From Pampus argenteus (Eukaryota > Chordata > Actinopteri > Scombriformes > Stromateidae): a stretch of 64,000 nucleotides of DNA. This document shows, piece by piece, positions 11,201 to 26,200 of the stretch (the stretch's first letter is position 1; every line of letters starts with the position of its first letter). The DNA is taken from assembly GCA_036937835.1 (NCBI GenBank), contig CM072881.1:538501-602500 (forward strand), written 5' to 3'. A program made the position numbers and the translations under genes. The notes beneath the pieces are model-generated. The model did no database searches and was not told where the DNA came from. It saw only the letters and a list, made by a program, of their open reading frames with translations.

Positions 11201-14200
11201 CTTTTTCCCTTTTTCATAAATTGCTGTTATAGCAGTCAACATAATATCAGCAAAAAAGTCAGCAGGAATCATTACCCATCATTCCAGTGAGGCTTGAGAT
11301 GTTTCTTCATGAGCTCCACAACTCCATCAAACCACTGCCAGAAGGTGAAGTTGCGTCCAGGTAAGCTTTCCTGCACAAATTAAACAAACTCCATTAATAC
11401 ATCTACACAAGAAACCAGGTCACTCTGAGTAGTAGTGACCTGCTTACTGTCAAATCCATGTTAACATATAACAAGTCAGTAATAAGATTTCTTTCCTACA
11501 CCTACCTTATTTTTGTAGCATGGTTTCTTCCCATATGACGCTGCTCCCAGATGTTGTGTGTGTGTGTCAGAATGTTTGGAATGACATTGAGAAAGCCGTA
11601 GCCAATCAGCTATGTGATTTTCTCTATACAAACAGTTTATTTGAGGAGTTTCAGTCGGGATTTAGAGTGAATCATAGCACAGAGACCGCACTAGTCAAAG
11701 TTACAAACGACCTCCTAATGGCATCAGACAAAGGACTCATCTCTGTATTTGTCCTATTAGATATTAGCGCCACATTTGACACCATTGACCATGAGATTCT
11801 TTTGCAGAGACTGGAATATCAAATTGGCATCAAGGAACCGCCATAGGCTGGTTTAAGTCATATTTCTTAGACCGATCTCAGTTTGTTCATGTTAATAATG
11901 AATCCTCCATGCAAACCAAGGTTTCTCATGGAGTCCCACAAGGTTCTGTATTAGGACCACTTCTATTCAGTTTATATATGCTTCCTCTAGGGAACATTAT
12001 TAGGAATCATTCAATTAACTTTCACTGTTATGCCGACAACACCCAATTATATTTATCGATCAAGCCTGATGAAACATGCATTAAAAACTGGATGACCCAC
12101 AATTTTCTGATGCTAAATTCAGATAAAACTGATGTTCTCGTAATTGGACACAAACACCTCAGAAACTCTTCATCATCTTTTGAGAGATTTAGTTGCCTTA
12201 GACAAGATCACCCTGGCCTCCAGCTCCAACGTAAAGAATCCACTTACGTAACATTGCCAAAATCAGACATCATTTTTCAAGCGGATGCAGAAAAGCTAGT
12301 CCATGCATTTGTTACTTCTACGCTGGACTATTGTAACTCTTATCAGGCTGCTCCAATAAGTCTCTCAAGAGTTTGTAGCTGATTCAGAATGCTGCTGCCA
12401 GTGTTCTGACATGAACTAAGAGATCACATCTCTCCCATTTTGGCTTCCTTGCACTGGCTACCTGTTAAATCTAGATTAGAATTTAAAATTCTTCTCCTAA
12501 CATACAAAGCTCTTCATGGTCAGGCACCATCATATCTAAATGAGTTCATAGTACCTTACTACCCCACTAGAACACTGCGCTCTCAGGATGCTGGATTCCT
12601 TGTGGTTCCTATAGTGTCTAAAAGTAGATTGGGAGCCAGAGCTTTCAGCTATCAAGCTCCTCTTCTGTGGAATAAACTACCACTTTCTGTTCGGGAGGCA
12701 GACACAATCAACACCTTTAAGAGTAGACTTAAAACTTTCCTTTTTGATAAAGCTTATAGTTAGGGCTGGCTCAGGTCATCCCTTAGTTATGCTGCCATAG
12801 AACTAGACTGCTGGGAGACTTCTTTCCCGGAGCTTCTGTGCTCTCTCGTCCAGCAGGTTATTGTGGATTGTGCCTGCTGCTGTGGTCCTGCGTGGCGTCC
12901 ACTGCATGCGTTGTCACCGTCATCATTGTTACCATATCTCCATTACAGTTTATAGTTAGTTAATGATTTGCTGCTGCTGTGCATCTGTGTCTCTCTATCA
13001 CAGGTTCCACTGCTACTGTTACAATTATCATTCATTGTAACTCATTCTCATTTTAACATTCATGTAATTCATTGTAATTGTACAATATGTGTGTGTGTGT
13101 TTTGTTCTGTACACGTGACATCCATTGCACGTCTGTCCGTCCTGGGAGAGGGATCCCTCCTCTGTGGCTCTTCCTGAGGTTTCGTCCACCTTTTTTCCCT
13201 GTTAAAAGGTTTTTTTGGTGGGCAATTTTTTCCTTACCCAAATCGGGGGTCTAAGGACAGAGGGTGTCACTCCCTGTACAGATTGTAAAGCCCTCTGAGA
13301 CAAATGTATTTTGTGACTTTGGGCTATACAAATAAAATTTGATTTGAAGTGTTCTGCAGTGAAGCACAGCTATTTCTTACAATACAAATGTGTGTAAATA
13401 TTACAGCCTCACCCTGTTGAACTGGGCCCAGGATATGGTCATGTTGCGGTAGTCTTCAGGGTTGTTGCTGCTGCTTGTAAAAGCTTTCTGTGCCAGGAAG
13501 ACCAGGTTATCCTCTGACAGGCCACGCCCGCTGTGCATCTCTGCCTTGTACTTCATATCAAGGGCCTCACACAGCTGGGGCCACAGCACCTTGTCTGGCA
13601 CAATGAACGGCACCCTTCCCTGAAGAGACGAAGAAAACAGAGTTCACTAAATGTTCCAAGAAGGCAACTTCTAAATTCTAATTTTATAGAAAGCAAAATA
13701 AATAAATATATCTTTAGTCGAGCAAATGAGCGGATATACTGTTCTATATGTTATCAGACATTATTTGTTAGTAAGATCATTTCATTATTTTTTGGTTGTT
13801 TTTGGTTACTGAGTTCTATTAATCTCACTGTGTTGTACTAATCTCACATTCAGTCGTACTGACTTCTGTCACTCCAGCATCTGTGCACACTCTTCTGGTT
13901 GTTCATCTCAGACCTCCATACATCTCTCCTCTGGTCAGACTGCAGCTCAGCCTCCAGCTCTGACAGGACTACAACCAGCCAGACTTTTTCTGTGCCATGT
14001 ATGTATTTACTTCTGTATTCATCAACATGTATGTATGATTTGATCAAATGTATTGAATTATAAGCCCGATAAATGTCTTGAATTAATCTACTCAACTACT
14101 GTTAACTTTACATTACTTTACAAAATTTAGCAAAAATCACAAAGTTAAGAAAGGACGGGAGCCTAATATTCAATAATGATCATTGTCACTCCGGACCAGG

Positions 14201-17200
14201 ACACTGTCCGTGTCATCGTAATGAGCTTTTCCAGGTAAATAAAGTTAAACAATACAAACAAATTCAAATTATGTGATTCAAATTCAGTTTTTAATGAGAT
14301 ATTTCTGCCCATATGCACTTATCTAACAGATAGCACATAAAAATAAAGTTTGTCCTGGTATCAGAAGGTGTATCATCTTTTTAACGACATATAACAACAT
14401 TAAGTTGAATTGGCATCGCTCCTGGTGGCAGCCTGTTGCAGCAGCTCCGTGGTTTTTTGTAATTTTTGTTTATTTTAGTATTTTTTGTTTTTAAAAAAAA
14501 TTACCAATTCAATTTTTGCTTACACGCGTAAACAGCTAATGGCGGTGGGTAAGCCCGTGGTGCTGCCCGGAGACAGACCTGTGGTCCCGCAGGAGTTACG
14601 GAGGAGACGCCGGGGTAGCAGGTCTGGTACCAAACGGAGGGAGAAAAGAAGAAGACATAAACCAGCGGTACCAGCGTTCATAATGGGAAACGTGAGATCT
14701 CTTGGGAATAAGACGGACGAACTGGCAGCACTGGTGAAGACCCAGAGGGAGTACCGTGAGTGTAGCATTTTTTGTTTTAGTGAAACTTGGCTGCACTCGC
14801 ACATCCATGATAACAGCGTCGGGTTGCCTAGTTACAGCTTGGTACGTGGAGACAGAGACTGTTCCTCAAGTCGGAAGAAGAAGGGTGGTGGGCTTGCACT
14901 TTTTGTTAGTGGGAGGTGGTGCAATCCTGGACATGTCAATCGAGGGAACGTCTCTGTACCCCGGATATTGAACTGTTAGCTGTGGGAATGCGCCCGTATT
15001 ATTTACCGAGAGAGTCCACGTCCACCATTGTGATCGTTGTTTACGTCCCTCCGTCAGCTGATGCAGCGGTAGCCTGTGACGTCATCAGCTCCGCCGCTGC
15101 CAAACACCCGGATGCATTCATGGTTATTAAAGGAGATTTTAATCATGTCTTATTCAACACTAACTTCCACCAATATGTTGACTGCCCTACCAGAGACAAA
15201 ACACTGGATCTCCTGTATGCTAATGTCATGAATGCATATGACGACACAGGAGTCTGCTGAGGCACTGCAGGACTGCTTTGAGTCAACGGATTGGGATGTC
15301 CTCTGTGAGCCACATGGGGAGGACATAGACAAGTTGACTGTCTGCATCACAGATTACATCAAATTCTGTGAGGACACCATCATACCAGCCCGGACTGTGC
15401 ACTGCTTCCCCAACAACAAGCCCTGGATTACCAGCGACCTGAAGGCACTTCTGAACAAGAAGAAGAGGGCTTTCAGGTCTGGAGATAAGGAGGAGCAGAG
15501 AAAAGTGCAGCATGAATTCAGACAAAGGCTGAGGACATGCAAGGACAATCACAGGAAGAAGCTGGAGGCCAAACTACAACAGAACAGTGTGAGGGATGTG
15601 TGGACGGGGATGAAGCACATCACAGAGATGAAGGGAAGAGACCGGCTGACAGCAGGGAGCCTGGATAGAGCAAACCACTTCAACCAGTTTTTCAACATAT
15701 TTAGCTCACCTCCTGTGACCCCTCAAAAGTCCTCACCCCTCCACACACCCACACTGTCCCAAATGGCTCAACCCACCCAGCCTTCTCCTGTAAAGCACCT
15801 CTCCACCTGCTGCTCCTCCTTATCTCCCACCTCCTCTACTGAAGACATCTGCAGCAACCCCTGCCCAACGGTGACTACAGGCCAGGTTAAGAGGCAGCTG
15901 GAAAGACTACACCAGCGAAAGGCTGCAGGCCCTGATGGCATCACACCCAGGATCCTGAAGACCTGCGCCAACCAGCTGTCTCCTGTACTGGGACATCTGT
16001 ACAACCTGAGCCTGAGTCAGCAGAAAGTTCCGTTGCTGTGAAAGACGTCCTGCTTGGTTCCAGTCCCCAAAAAGTCGAGGCCATCTGACCTGGCAGACTA
16101 CAGACCAGTCTCCCTCACATCTCATGTGATGAAGGTCCTGGAGAGACTGGTTTTAGCCTAGCTGAGGCCACAGGTAAGGACGTTTCTGGACCCTTTGCAG
16201 TTTGCCTACCAGCCCCATTTAGGTGTCGATGATGCTGTCATCTACCTGCTGCAACAAGCCCATATGGATCTGGATGGTGGAGAGGGCACTGTGAGGATCA
16301 CTTTCTTTGATTTCTCAAGTGCTTTCAACACCATTCAACCTCTGCTACTGGGTGAGAAGCTGCAGGTGATGGGTGTTGACGACACAGTGATCTCCTGGAT
16401 TACTGACTACTTGACAGGCAGGCCACAGTTTGTCCGTCTGTGTAGTGTCCTGTCTGATGTGGTGGTCAGTGATACAGGAGCTCCACAGGGAACTGTACTT
16501 TCTCCCTTCCTCTTCACCTTATACACCACTGACCTTCAATACAACTCTGAGTCATGTCACCTGCAGAGGTTTTCTGATGACTCAGCTGTTGTTGGGTGTA
16601 TAAGGGAGGGAGAGGAGGGTGAGTACAGGACGCTGGTGGACAACTTTGTAGAGTGGTCCGAACAGAATCACCTGAGGCTGAATGTCAAGACCAGAGAGAT
16701 GGTGATCGACTTCAGGAGGAAGAGGATGCCTTCACAGCCAGTACTGATCAGGGGGAGGTGGTGGATGAGGTGGAGGACTGCAAATACCTGGGAGTGGTGA
16801 TTGACAATAGACTGGACTGGAAATCTAAGAAGCTGTTTACAAGAAGGGGATGAGCAGACTCTATTTTCTGAGGAAGCTGAGATCATTCAACGTGTGCAGC
16901 AAGATGTTGGAGATCTTTTACCAGTCTGTTGTTGCCAGCGCCATCTTCTTTACTGCTGTGTGTCGGGGTAGCAGTATCAGAGCCAGCGACACCAACAGAC
17001 TTGATAAAATCATCAAGAAGGCTGGCTCTGTACTTGGTGTCCGGCTGGAGACGTTTGGTACTGTGGTGGAGAGGAGAACGCTGAATAAACTGTTATCCAT
17101 CATGGACAATGATCAGCACCCTCTCCATCACACAGTGGACAGACAGCGGAGCACTTTCTCCCACAGGCTGCTCCAGCTCCGCTGTCGTAGGGAAAGATAG

Positions 17201-20200
17201 AAGAAATCTTTCCTGCCACAGGCCATCAGCGTGTACAACAATAGCTAAAATCTGGTCATATATTATTATATTATATTTTATTTTACTTATTCTTATTTAA
17301 TTATTATCTTAATTTCTTATTCTTATTTAATTATCTTATTCATATTTAATTATTATTTATTATCTTAATTGTTGGTTGTTCTATATTACTTGATTTAGTC
17401 ACCACCTGACATGGCTTGGTATAAAAAAAGCCATTGTGGAAACAGACGATCCTGGAGCAACCAACTCACCGGCTCAGCAAAGGCGTTGTCCCATAGGACT
17501 GTTGCTGTAGCGTTGTTGTCTTGACTACCATGAACTATCACTACTACAGGTAGCGATAAAGTCTGCAGTAAAAGAAAAACAAGAGGCATCAATAACAGAT
17601 TAAAAATGAAGACTCTTCTGGACAAAAACATATTATTGCATATTTCAAGCTTGACAATTTTTGCTTTGCAGAGGGCTTCATAAAGTCCTAAAACTCATGT
17701 TGAACTTAAGTTAGTATTTAAACAAAATTTGAAAAGCCAGTGCTGTTCAGCTGCTAATAAGTACAAAAGGTCAAATGTCACATCTGACATTTACTTTGAC
17801 ATGGAAGACCAGCTCGTTGCCTCCAACGCTGAACTGTGATTCAAACAGAACCGTGAACTTCTCCTCCGTCACTGACTCTGCACCTCGGCGGTCTGAGCGC
17901 TTGATCCGCTTCAGTGACTGCACACACAGAGCAAAGGCATAAAGAGATAAAGCACACACTGACACAATATTTGTCACTATGAGCAATTCACTGTTGTTTT
18001 TTAAGGGATGCATTAAATCCTCTGTCTGTGGCCAATATATTGCCGACTGATAAATAAAATAAAAAAGTTATTGTTCTGATAACATCTAATAATACAGGGC
18101 CTTTTCACATTGGCTGCAGATTCGAAACAAGCATTTAAAACCCAGTTCAGTTTTTTTAGGTCTGTCAGTACGGAAGGAGTTACAGTAAATACAGTAAATA
18201 TATGTTTGTAATAAATATATGAATTCTTGAACCATGCCTAGAATACAAAATACATTATTCTAGGTGTAGCTGGGGTAAGCAATATAGTTGTGTTACTATG
18301 ACACCAGAAGTTAGAATGATATTGTCACATTTGGTTTTGATTGTTTTCTTTATTATGTGTATACACATTAATGATGTAATGTCCTGCACTTTAATTTATT
18401 GTTCTGTGGTTATGTTGCTGAAATTTTTAAGAAGCCATTATTGTGAAAGATTACTTCCTGTCAGAGTAACGCAAATGAATTTAAGACAGAGAGAGAAAGA
18501 GATGAGAGAGGACTGTCTACTACTGGCTAAGCGTGTTACCAGGGTAGATACAGTTAAAACGTGACCAAATCCATCACGAGGCTACTACGAGCTGCAGTGT
18601 CTACATCCTGCAGAAAGCTACAGGTCACAGCAGACAATGAGATGAGAGCAGCTTTAGGTTGCGACGTGGGTCTTAAGGTTAGAGTGTTTAACTACCAGGC
18701 CTCAGGAAGTTGATGGATAGATCAAAGGTACTATTGATCATGACGAACAAGACATTAAAGGGATTCTGAATATTATAAAAAAAGGAAATTGTTCTGCTAA
18801 AAGAACTGGTCAATGCTTTAAAGGTTTCACATTGATTCCAAAATAAGTATCAAGGATGTCATCTTGTGTAATTTGGTTACTCACTGCTAATTATAGCCGT
18901 CATATCCTTGTAACTCATCTTACTTACTTTCCTTCTTCATGTGATAATTCTTAAAAGTTCAAAATGTCTCAAAATGGTAATAATCAGCCTGATGTTATGC
19001 CACAAGAGCTAGATGAGGGTAAAATTTGAAAATCCTCTCGTGAAAGACAGTTTACACCTAAAATGCAAGAACTGAAAGAGCAAGAGTTAATTCAAAAGAA
19101 TAATAGGTTTAAAGTATCATATGAGAAAAGGAAAGATAATGTAAGAGGCACTTGTATAAAGCAAGAGTGCTCTGAAGATGACATGTATAACATGATGGAT
19201 GAAGCTGAGAAGCTTGACTCCGAGTTAAAAGAGCTGTATGATAGCATCCGACTTCAAGCCATACCAAGTCAAGAAATTCGGAGAAAAGTTGATGCACGCT
19301 CAGCTGTGACAGTAGACTTACTGCAATTGATGTGAGTGCGTCTTGAAGTAGGATGCGAGTTTGATGCTGAGGCAGAGACAGCAAGGTTGTGCATACTACT
19401 TGACAATGAATGTGCTAGGTCCATATATGGATCTTCAGCTTCCAGAGTTATTGCACGCAGCTATCACCAATCGGAGCATCTCTCAGAATCGCCTAGTATT
19501 TCAGCTAGGAGGGCAGAAATCATATTTTCAGGTGATCCCCTCAAGTTCATCGAATGGTGCATGAGCCTTAAAGACTCTTTTAGAGAGACGATGCTTCAAT
19601 TCTGCAGATAGGTTGCTCTACCTGCAAAGGTACATAGCAGGAAAAGCTAAATCTTTCCTTGAGGGCAGTTTTTATAGAAAGGACAAAGAAGCCTATCAAC
19701 AAGCATGGGATAGGTTGAACACAAGGTATGGTCATTCCTTTGTAGTGCAACAAGCTTTCAGAGAGAAGCTAAATATGTGGCCAAGGATTGGTGGAAAAGA
19801 GTAGAGTCAAACTGAGAGAGTTTAGCGATTTCCGGCAAACATGAAGTAATGCCATGTCTCATATAAAAGGTTTGCAGGTTTTGAATGACTGTGAGGAGAA
19901 CCAGAAGATGTTGGTCAAGCTTCCTAAATGGGTGACATCCAGATGGAACCGTTATGTCACAGAGCAGCTGGATCAAGGCCAAAGACTATCCAAGCTTTCA
20001 CGAGTTTGCATCATCCATGGCTAAAAAGGCACATATTGCATGTAATCCAGTGTCATCCCTATATGCCTTAAAACATTCTGCAGAGACGCCTGTAAGAGAG
20101 CTGAAGCACTCAAAATCAAACACATTTGCCACAAATATGAAGGCTCCCACTTTCTTCATGCTCTACATCCAAACCAGACCTTGATGAAATCCAAACAAGA

Positions 20201-23200
20201 GATATGGAAAAAACAAAGAAATGAATGTGACCAAGTGTAATTGCTGTGGAGAAAATCACCCCATTCATAGATGCAAAGGCCTAACAGAAATGCCTGTGGA
20301 AGAAAAAAAGAAATACTTACATGAAAATAAGTTATCTTTTGCGTGTCTGAGAAAAGGTCACAATTCTAAAGACTGTAGAAACAGAGCCATGTGTGGCATT
20401 TGCAGCACATCCAACTCCATTGCATCACAAAGTGACAGCTTCTCCTTTCATCAAATTTTAATCAATCAAATTTTATTTATATAGCCCAAATTCACAAAAT
20501 ACATTTGTCTTAGAGGGCTTTACAATCTGTACAGGGAGTGACACCTTCTGTCCATAGACCCTCGATTCGAGTGATTAAAAACTTGTCCACCAAAAAACCT
20601 TTTAACAGGGAAAAAGGTGGAAGAGACCTCAGGAAGAGCCACAGAGGAGGGATCCCTCTCCCAGGACGGACAGACATGCAATGATGTCACATGTACAGAA
20701 CAAATCAACACACACATATTGTACACTCACAATGAATTATAATGAATTACAATGATAAAATGAGAATGTTTACAATGAATGATGAATTGTTACAGTAACA
20801 GTGGAACTTGTGATAGAGATACAGATACGCAGCAGCAAATCATTAACTAACTATAATCTTTAATGGGGATATGGTAACAATGATGACGGTGACAACACAT
20901 GCAGAAGACGCCACGCAGGACCACAGCAGCAGACACAGTCCACAAGAACCTGCTGGACACGAGAGAGCACAGAAACTCCGGGGAAGAAGTTTAGTTAGTA
21001 ACATGATAGATAGATAGTTAGATAGATTAGATTAGATATGTAGATAGATAGATGGCACTTGATGAGAAACCAGCGACACAACGAGGCATTATCTTAGTCA
21101 TAGCCTCTTTGTACGATCCTTTAGGGTTTTTTAGCACCATTCATCCTGGAAGGGAAAAGAGTGCTGCAGCAGATGTGTCGGAGAGGTACAGGGTGGGATG
21201 AACCACTACCTAGAGATTTAAAGCTAAGGTGGGAGGCTTGGATGAAGGATTTGGAAAACCTTGAGAAGATCGAAATATCAAGGTGCTTCATACCTCACAG
21301 CTTTGGTGAGGTCCAGAGAGTTAAACTGCATCATTTTTCTGATGCGAGCAGTCAAGGGTATGGACAGTGCTCCTACATTAGCATGTTGAGCTAAGAGAAA
21401 GTGCACTGCTCCTTGGTCATGGGAAAAGCAAGAGTTGGCCACCATACAGAGGTTGGAGCTAACTGCTGCAGTAATCTCAGCAGCTGTAAGCAACATGTTA
21501 AGGGAGGAGCTAGAGCTCAAGATCGATAAGGAGTATTATTGGACTGATTCTAAAGTGGTTCTCGGTTACATCAATAATGAGGCACGAAGGTTTCATGTCA
21601 CAAGACAATGGCACTATGTGGATACAAGAGAAATTCCTGCATGACTCAAACTGGCTCTCTGGTCCTAAGTTTTTATGGGAAAGAGAGATAGTCACAAGCC
21701 AGTTCGATTCAGAGCTGCTGTTGGGAGATCCAGAGGTAAAGATTTCCCAGGTGCTGAAAACTGATGCTGAAAAGCAGTTTGACATCCAAGGACACCTGTT
21801 AATGGTTCTCAAAATGGTCCACAGCAGACGGTGCCATTGATCGTATTCAATGGTTGGCTGAAGTGAGTCGAAACAAGTGAACCATTAAATGTGGAAGAGA
21901 GAAGGCAAGCAACACTGACTCTTGTCAAGCTTACACAACATGATGCCTTCCAAGAGGAGTTGAACGTGCTCAGCCAGAAATCAGGAAAGCTGTAAGCACC
22001 AACTTTATCAGCTCAGCCATTCCTCCAAGAGGGTATAATGAGGGTGGGAGGAAGACATCTGAGAAAGGCATCTGTATCTCTTGAGTTGAGACACCAAGTA
22101 ATCCTCCCTAAAAATAGTGCAGTTACAAACCTCATTGCACATCACCATGATAAAGTACAACACCAAGGCAGAGGACAAACTCTCAATGAACTGAGAGTCA
22201 ATGGTTACTGGCTAGTTGGTAGAAGTAAAGCTGTAGCACAACACATCAGGCAGTGTGTACGGTGCAGGAGGATGTATGCTTCACCAGAGGAACTATGGAT
22301 GGCGGACTTACCACATGATCGCATTGAAGCCACACCACCGTTCACCTACTGTGGGATAGACTGCTTTGGTCCCTTCCACACCAAGAAGGATCGTAAAGAA
22401 CAAAAACGCTATTGCCTCCTCTTCACATGTCTTTGTTCCAGGGCAGTGCATATATTATTGGTGATTATTCAGGGAAGAAGTCTCATTTTATTATATACTC
22501 TAATTGGAACTAGAGCTGGAATAAGCCACATTTAACTGTTGTAATGTTGCCATCTAGTGTGTTGCTGTGTATGTGACAATAAAATCTCTTGAGACCTTGG
22601 AGGAATGCGCATTGTCGTAAAAAATAAACTTGTCAATATAAAATTATAGTTGTGAATCATTGTCCTTTTAACAGTGTAATTATATCAACAAACATATTTT
22701 ATCAGTTATCATTATCAGCCCTGGAATTCCTTATCTCTAGCTTACATGGAATCATTTGATAATAACAGAATAACATCCATCTTATCAATGTTATCCATCT
22801 TTCTCTTTTTGTTAAATTTACTGTAAATATTCTAAATGTATTCTTTATACTATTTATACAGCATTCACAGTGAGAAAATTACAAAATTAGACTTAAAATG
22901 CCAACTGCATGTTAAAATAATTCAATTATTGTACTTGGTGTTAATGAAACTTGTTGCCTCACAATGCAATGCGCCATTAAAAAAGAGGGACTGCAGTGAG
23001 AAACAGTAAGTCCGGTGAGACTGTGGAAAACAAAAGCATTTGTTTTCTAGTTTCAAATTGGCAGTAGTCTTTCAAGGTCATTGTTTGATTACATATTATG
23101 AACTTTGTAGAATAAACAGGTATTGTGCAATTGGGACACAGCTTGTGTAATCATTAATGTGTGCTAAAACAGGAAAGGATGTGTGTCTTAAGTTGTAATA

Positions 23201-26200
23201 TATCTTCTCCTTTTCATATATTAACTATGTTGTGTCAAAGTGGTTTAGTGTATGTTCTTGAGTACAATAACTTTTGTTTTTGGGTGTATTAAAATGTAAC
23301 ATCAACTAGTTGCTGTGTAATTTGGTTTTTAAAGGGAACCTATTATGCTCATTTTCCAGCTCTATATTATTATAGATTTACAAAAAAATCTTTATTTATC
23401 TTGTACTGGCCCTTTATGCAACACCTCTGTTCAACCTTTCTCTGAAACAGGCAGTTTTAGCTCCTGTGATGAGTAAGTAAGTAAGTAATCGACATGCAAC
23501 CTAACACATCATATTTTTTCCATCTTAACTGTTTTACTGATAAATGCTTTGGTAATAAATAGTCATTATATTGGTTGGCATGAATGTTTTAAGTGATGTG
23601 CGATTTTGCACAAATTATTTGTGTTTGATCTGAAAAGATCTTTATTCGGATAAAAACCTCATAGAATGCTCTTTTTGTTCAGTCTTACATCATCAGTTAT
23701 GAAAGTATAAACTTTCCAAAGCAAAAGTTAAAAAAGAAAGTTTAATTCAAAAAGGTGCTTTGCACAATATAAGAAGATAAAAAAATCATAATGTGCAAAG
23801 TGGACAACAATAATCGATAGAGTTTACCATGTTTCTGAAGTGTGCACTGAGAGTGCCGGTGGCCTGGTGATACTCCATCACACAGTTGTTGTTGAGGATT
23901 TCTCCACTGCTTTCACTACCAAGGCAAAAGAAAGCAGTTTTAATAAATTCTCAGTGACGGGGGCTGGAGATGACTTCAACAAATCAGGATTACACATTTG
24001 ACCTGTTAATCTTACATGATGACTAAACGATCAATAAAACTATTCAAATCATTTGTTTAATTACTGGAATTAACTAATTAATTGCCTTTTCATATACAAC
24101 AAAGTACCTGCTACTATCACCCACTATTCTTTCCTGGTATCTGTTCAGTGTATTTATCATCCATTAGAATTTATGGACAAGTCCTCACCTGTGTGTGCTT
24201 TCATTCTTCAGCAGAGCTTTGGCCTGCTGCTCGCTAACAATGACAGCCTTGACCTGAGGTGGGTTCATGTGGACATTGAGCTTCCCTCCCACCAGAAGGC
24301 GCACCGTGGCTGCAAACTTGGTCTGGGTCTTTAACACCTGGGGTGGCTGCTTTTCAATGATGAAGGTGCTGAAGAAAAGAGACAATGACACGTTGGTCAT
24401 TTACCATATTTTCCGGACTATAAGCCGCTACTTTTTTCCCATACTTTGAACCATGCGGCTTATACATAGGTGCGGCTTTTCTATTAATTTTTCTTCAGCC
24501 CACAGTGTCTGTGTGTGTGTGTGCGCGCGCAGGCCGCAGTCATTGACGGAGCTGCTCCGTCACAGGTATAAAATATTACACCCTCACCCCCTCAAAATGG
24601 AAAACCGAAGCATTTCCTATGATGCAGCTTTTAAGTTGAATGCCATCGATCTGGCTATCCGTGAAGTAAACAGTAAGGACACGTACGCTTGCCGTTAATG
24701 AATCTATGGCATAGATTCATTAACGGCAAACTTACGTGCAGCCGCGGTGAGACGATATGTGATGAAGATTATCTGACGCTGTTGAACTCCGACACTGAAG
24801 AGGACGACTTCAGTGTCTTCATTGTGCAGAAGAAATGAAGTGACAGTGGTATGGTGTTCATTAGTTTTAAATGGTCAGGAGGAAGATAAATAGTGACTTG
24901 TGGCTTCATTTCATGGGAGAATGAAGCGACTTTAATAGTTGCGCAGTTGCGCTTTAACAGTGTGACAGCCGCTGTCACCTTTTCCTTTCCGCACACTGCA
25001 CAATAATGGTTTCAGTACGCAGGAGGAAGATAAATAAAACCATCAATGACTTTTCTGTTTTGTTTATCAGCACTTTTATTGCCGCGTTTGATGCTGCTTT
25101 TATTGCGGCACTGTTCGTAAACAATCAGTTCAGTATACGAATAAACACTTATGTATTGGGGTATGTATATATCGGCGGCTTATAGTCCGGTGCGGTTTAT
25201 ATGTGACAAAATATATATTTCATTCAAATTTTAGTGGGTGCGCCTTATATTTAGGTGCGCTCTATAGTCCGGAAAATACGGTACTCTGATAAGAGGATTT
25301 GAGTCATCCATCTGATCTCTTTAGGTTATCACCCTAAGCTCATGACCATAAACCCAGCTCCATTTTCACTATGACAATCCGCTACAACACCTGTATCAGT
25401 GCTGATGCCACCAATCTGTTGATCTTAAGCTACAATGCTATAAGGCTACTTTGATCCTGGAAACAGCCTTGTGTTAATTCAGGGGGATGTGTTGGTGGGA
25501 GTGTGTTAAGGTACCACTGAGACAATGAAATAAAATCAAGTTGGACTGACAGGGTTTTTTGAAATAGTTTTATTCTAGCTGAACCTGAAATAAAGTCTGT
25601 GGTAAACACAAAATATTTTCAAGTTTTGTTCTATAACATAAAATGTATCAGTAAATACCCCACTTGTGAATTTTGAAGCATAAAGGCACCAGCTAACAAG
25701 TGGCTAAATGAGACTACAGAGGTTGTTGGAGACATTGACATCAATGTTAGTAAATTAAACAGAAACTCATCTACTCACTAGTCTGCCTTTATAGCCTGTA
25801 GTTGTGTTTATACTTACACTGTTGAAAACTATTCTAACTCAAACTTTTCCAAATTTCGAGATTTATCAATTTATAGTATTCTCAATATAGCTTTTTTCAA
25901 ACTGTAATGGTGTAGTTCATTAATAGCCTAATGTTAGTTTTTTACCTACAGCAATTGCATTTACACTTCAAAAATCATAAAAGTGGTGTCCATTTGTGGT
26001 AATTATCTTGTTGAACAAAATGTGAAAGTATCAAAAAATTTTGTTTGCCACAGAGGTTATTTTCTACAATAATCCAAAGTCCAAAAGAAAAATTCTACTG
26101 ACTTTTTTGTCAAGGAAACAAAGGTGATGCTAATTTCTGGGTTGGCCTACAAAAATACATCATTACTGCAGCACTCTATACGGAGTAAGGATGCCACTCA

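Noticed and set aside
18100..22700. LTRs for the BEL/Pao element.
   Set aside because: No direct repeat pair bordering the gag and pol remnants was found by reading, so no LTR is annotated.
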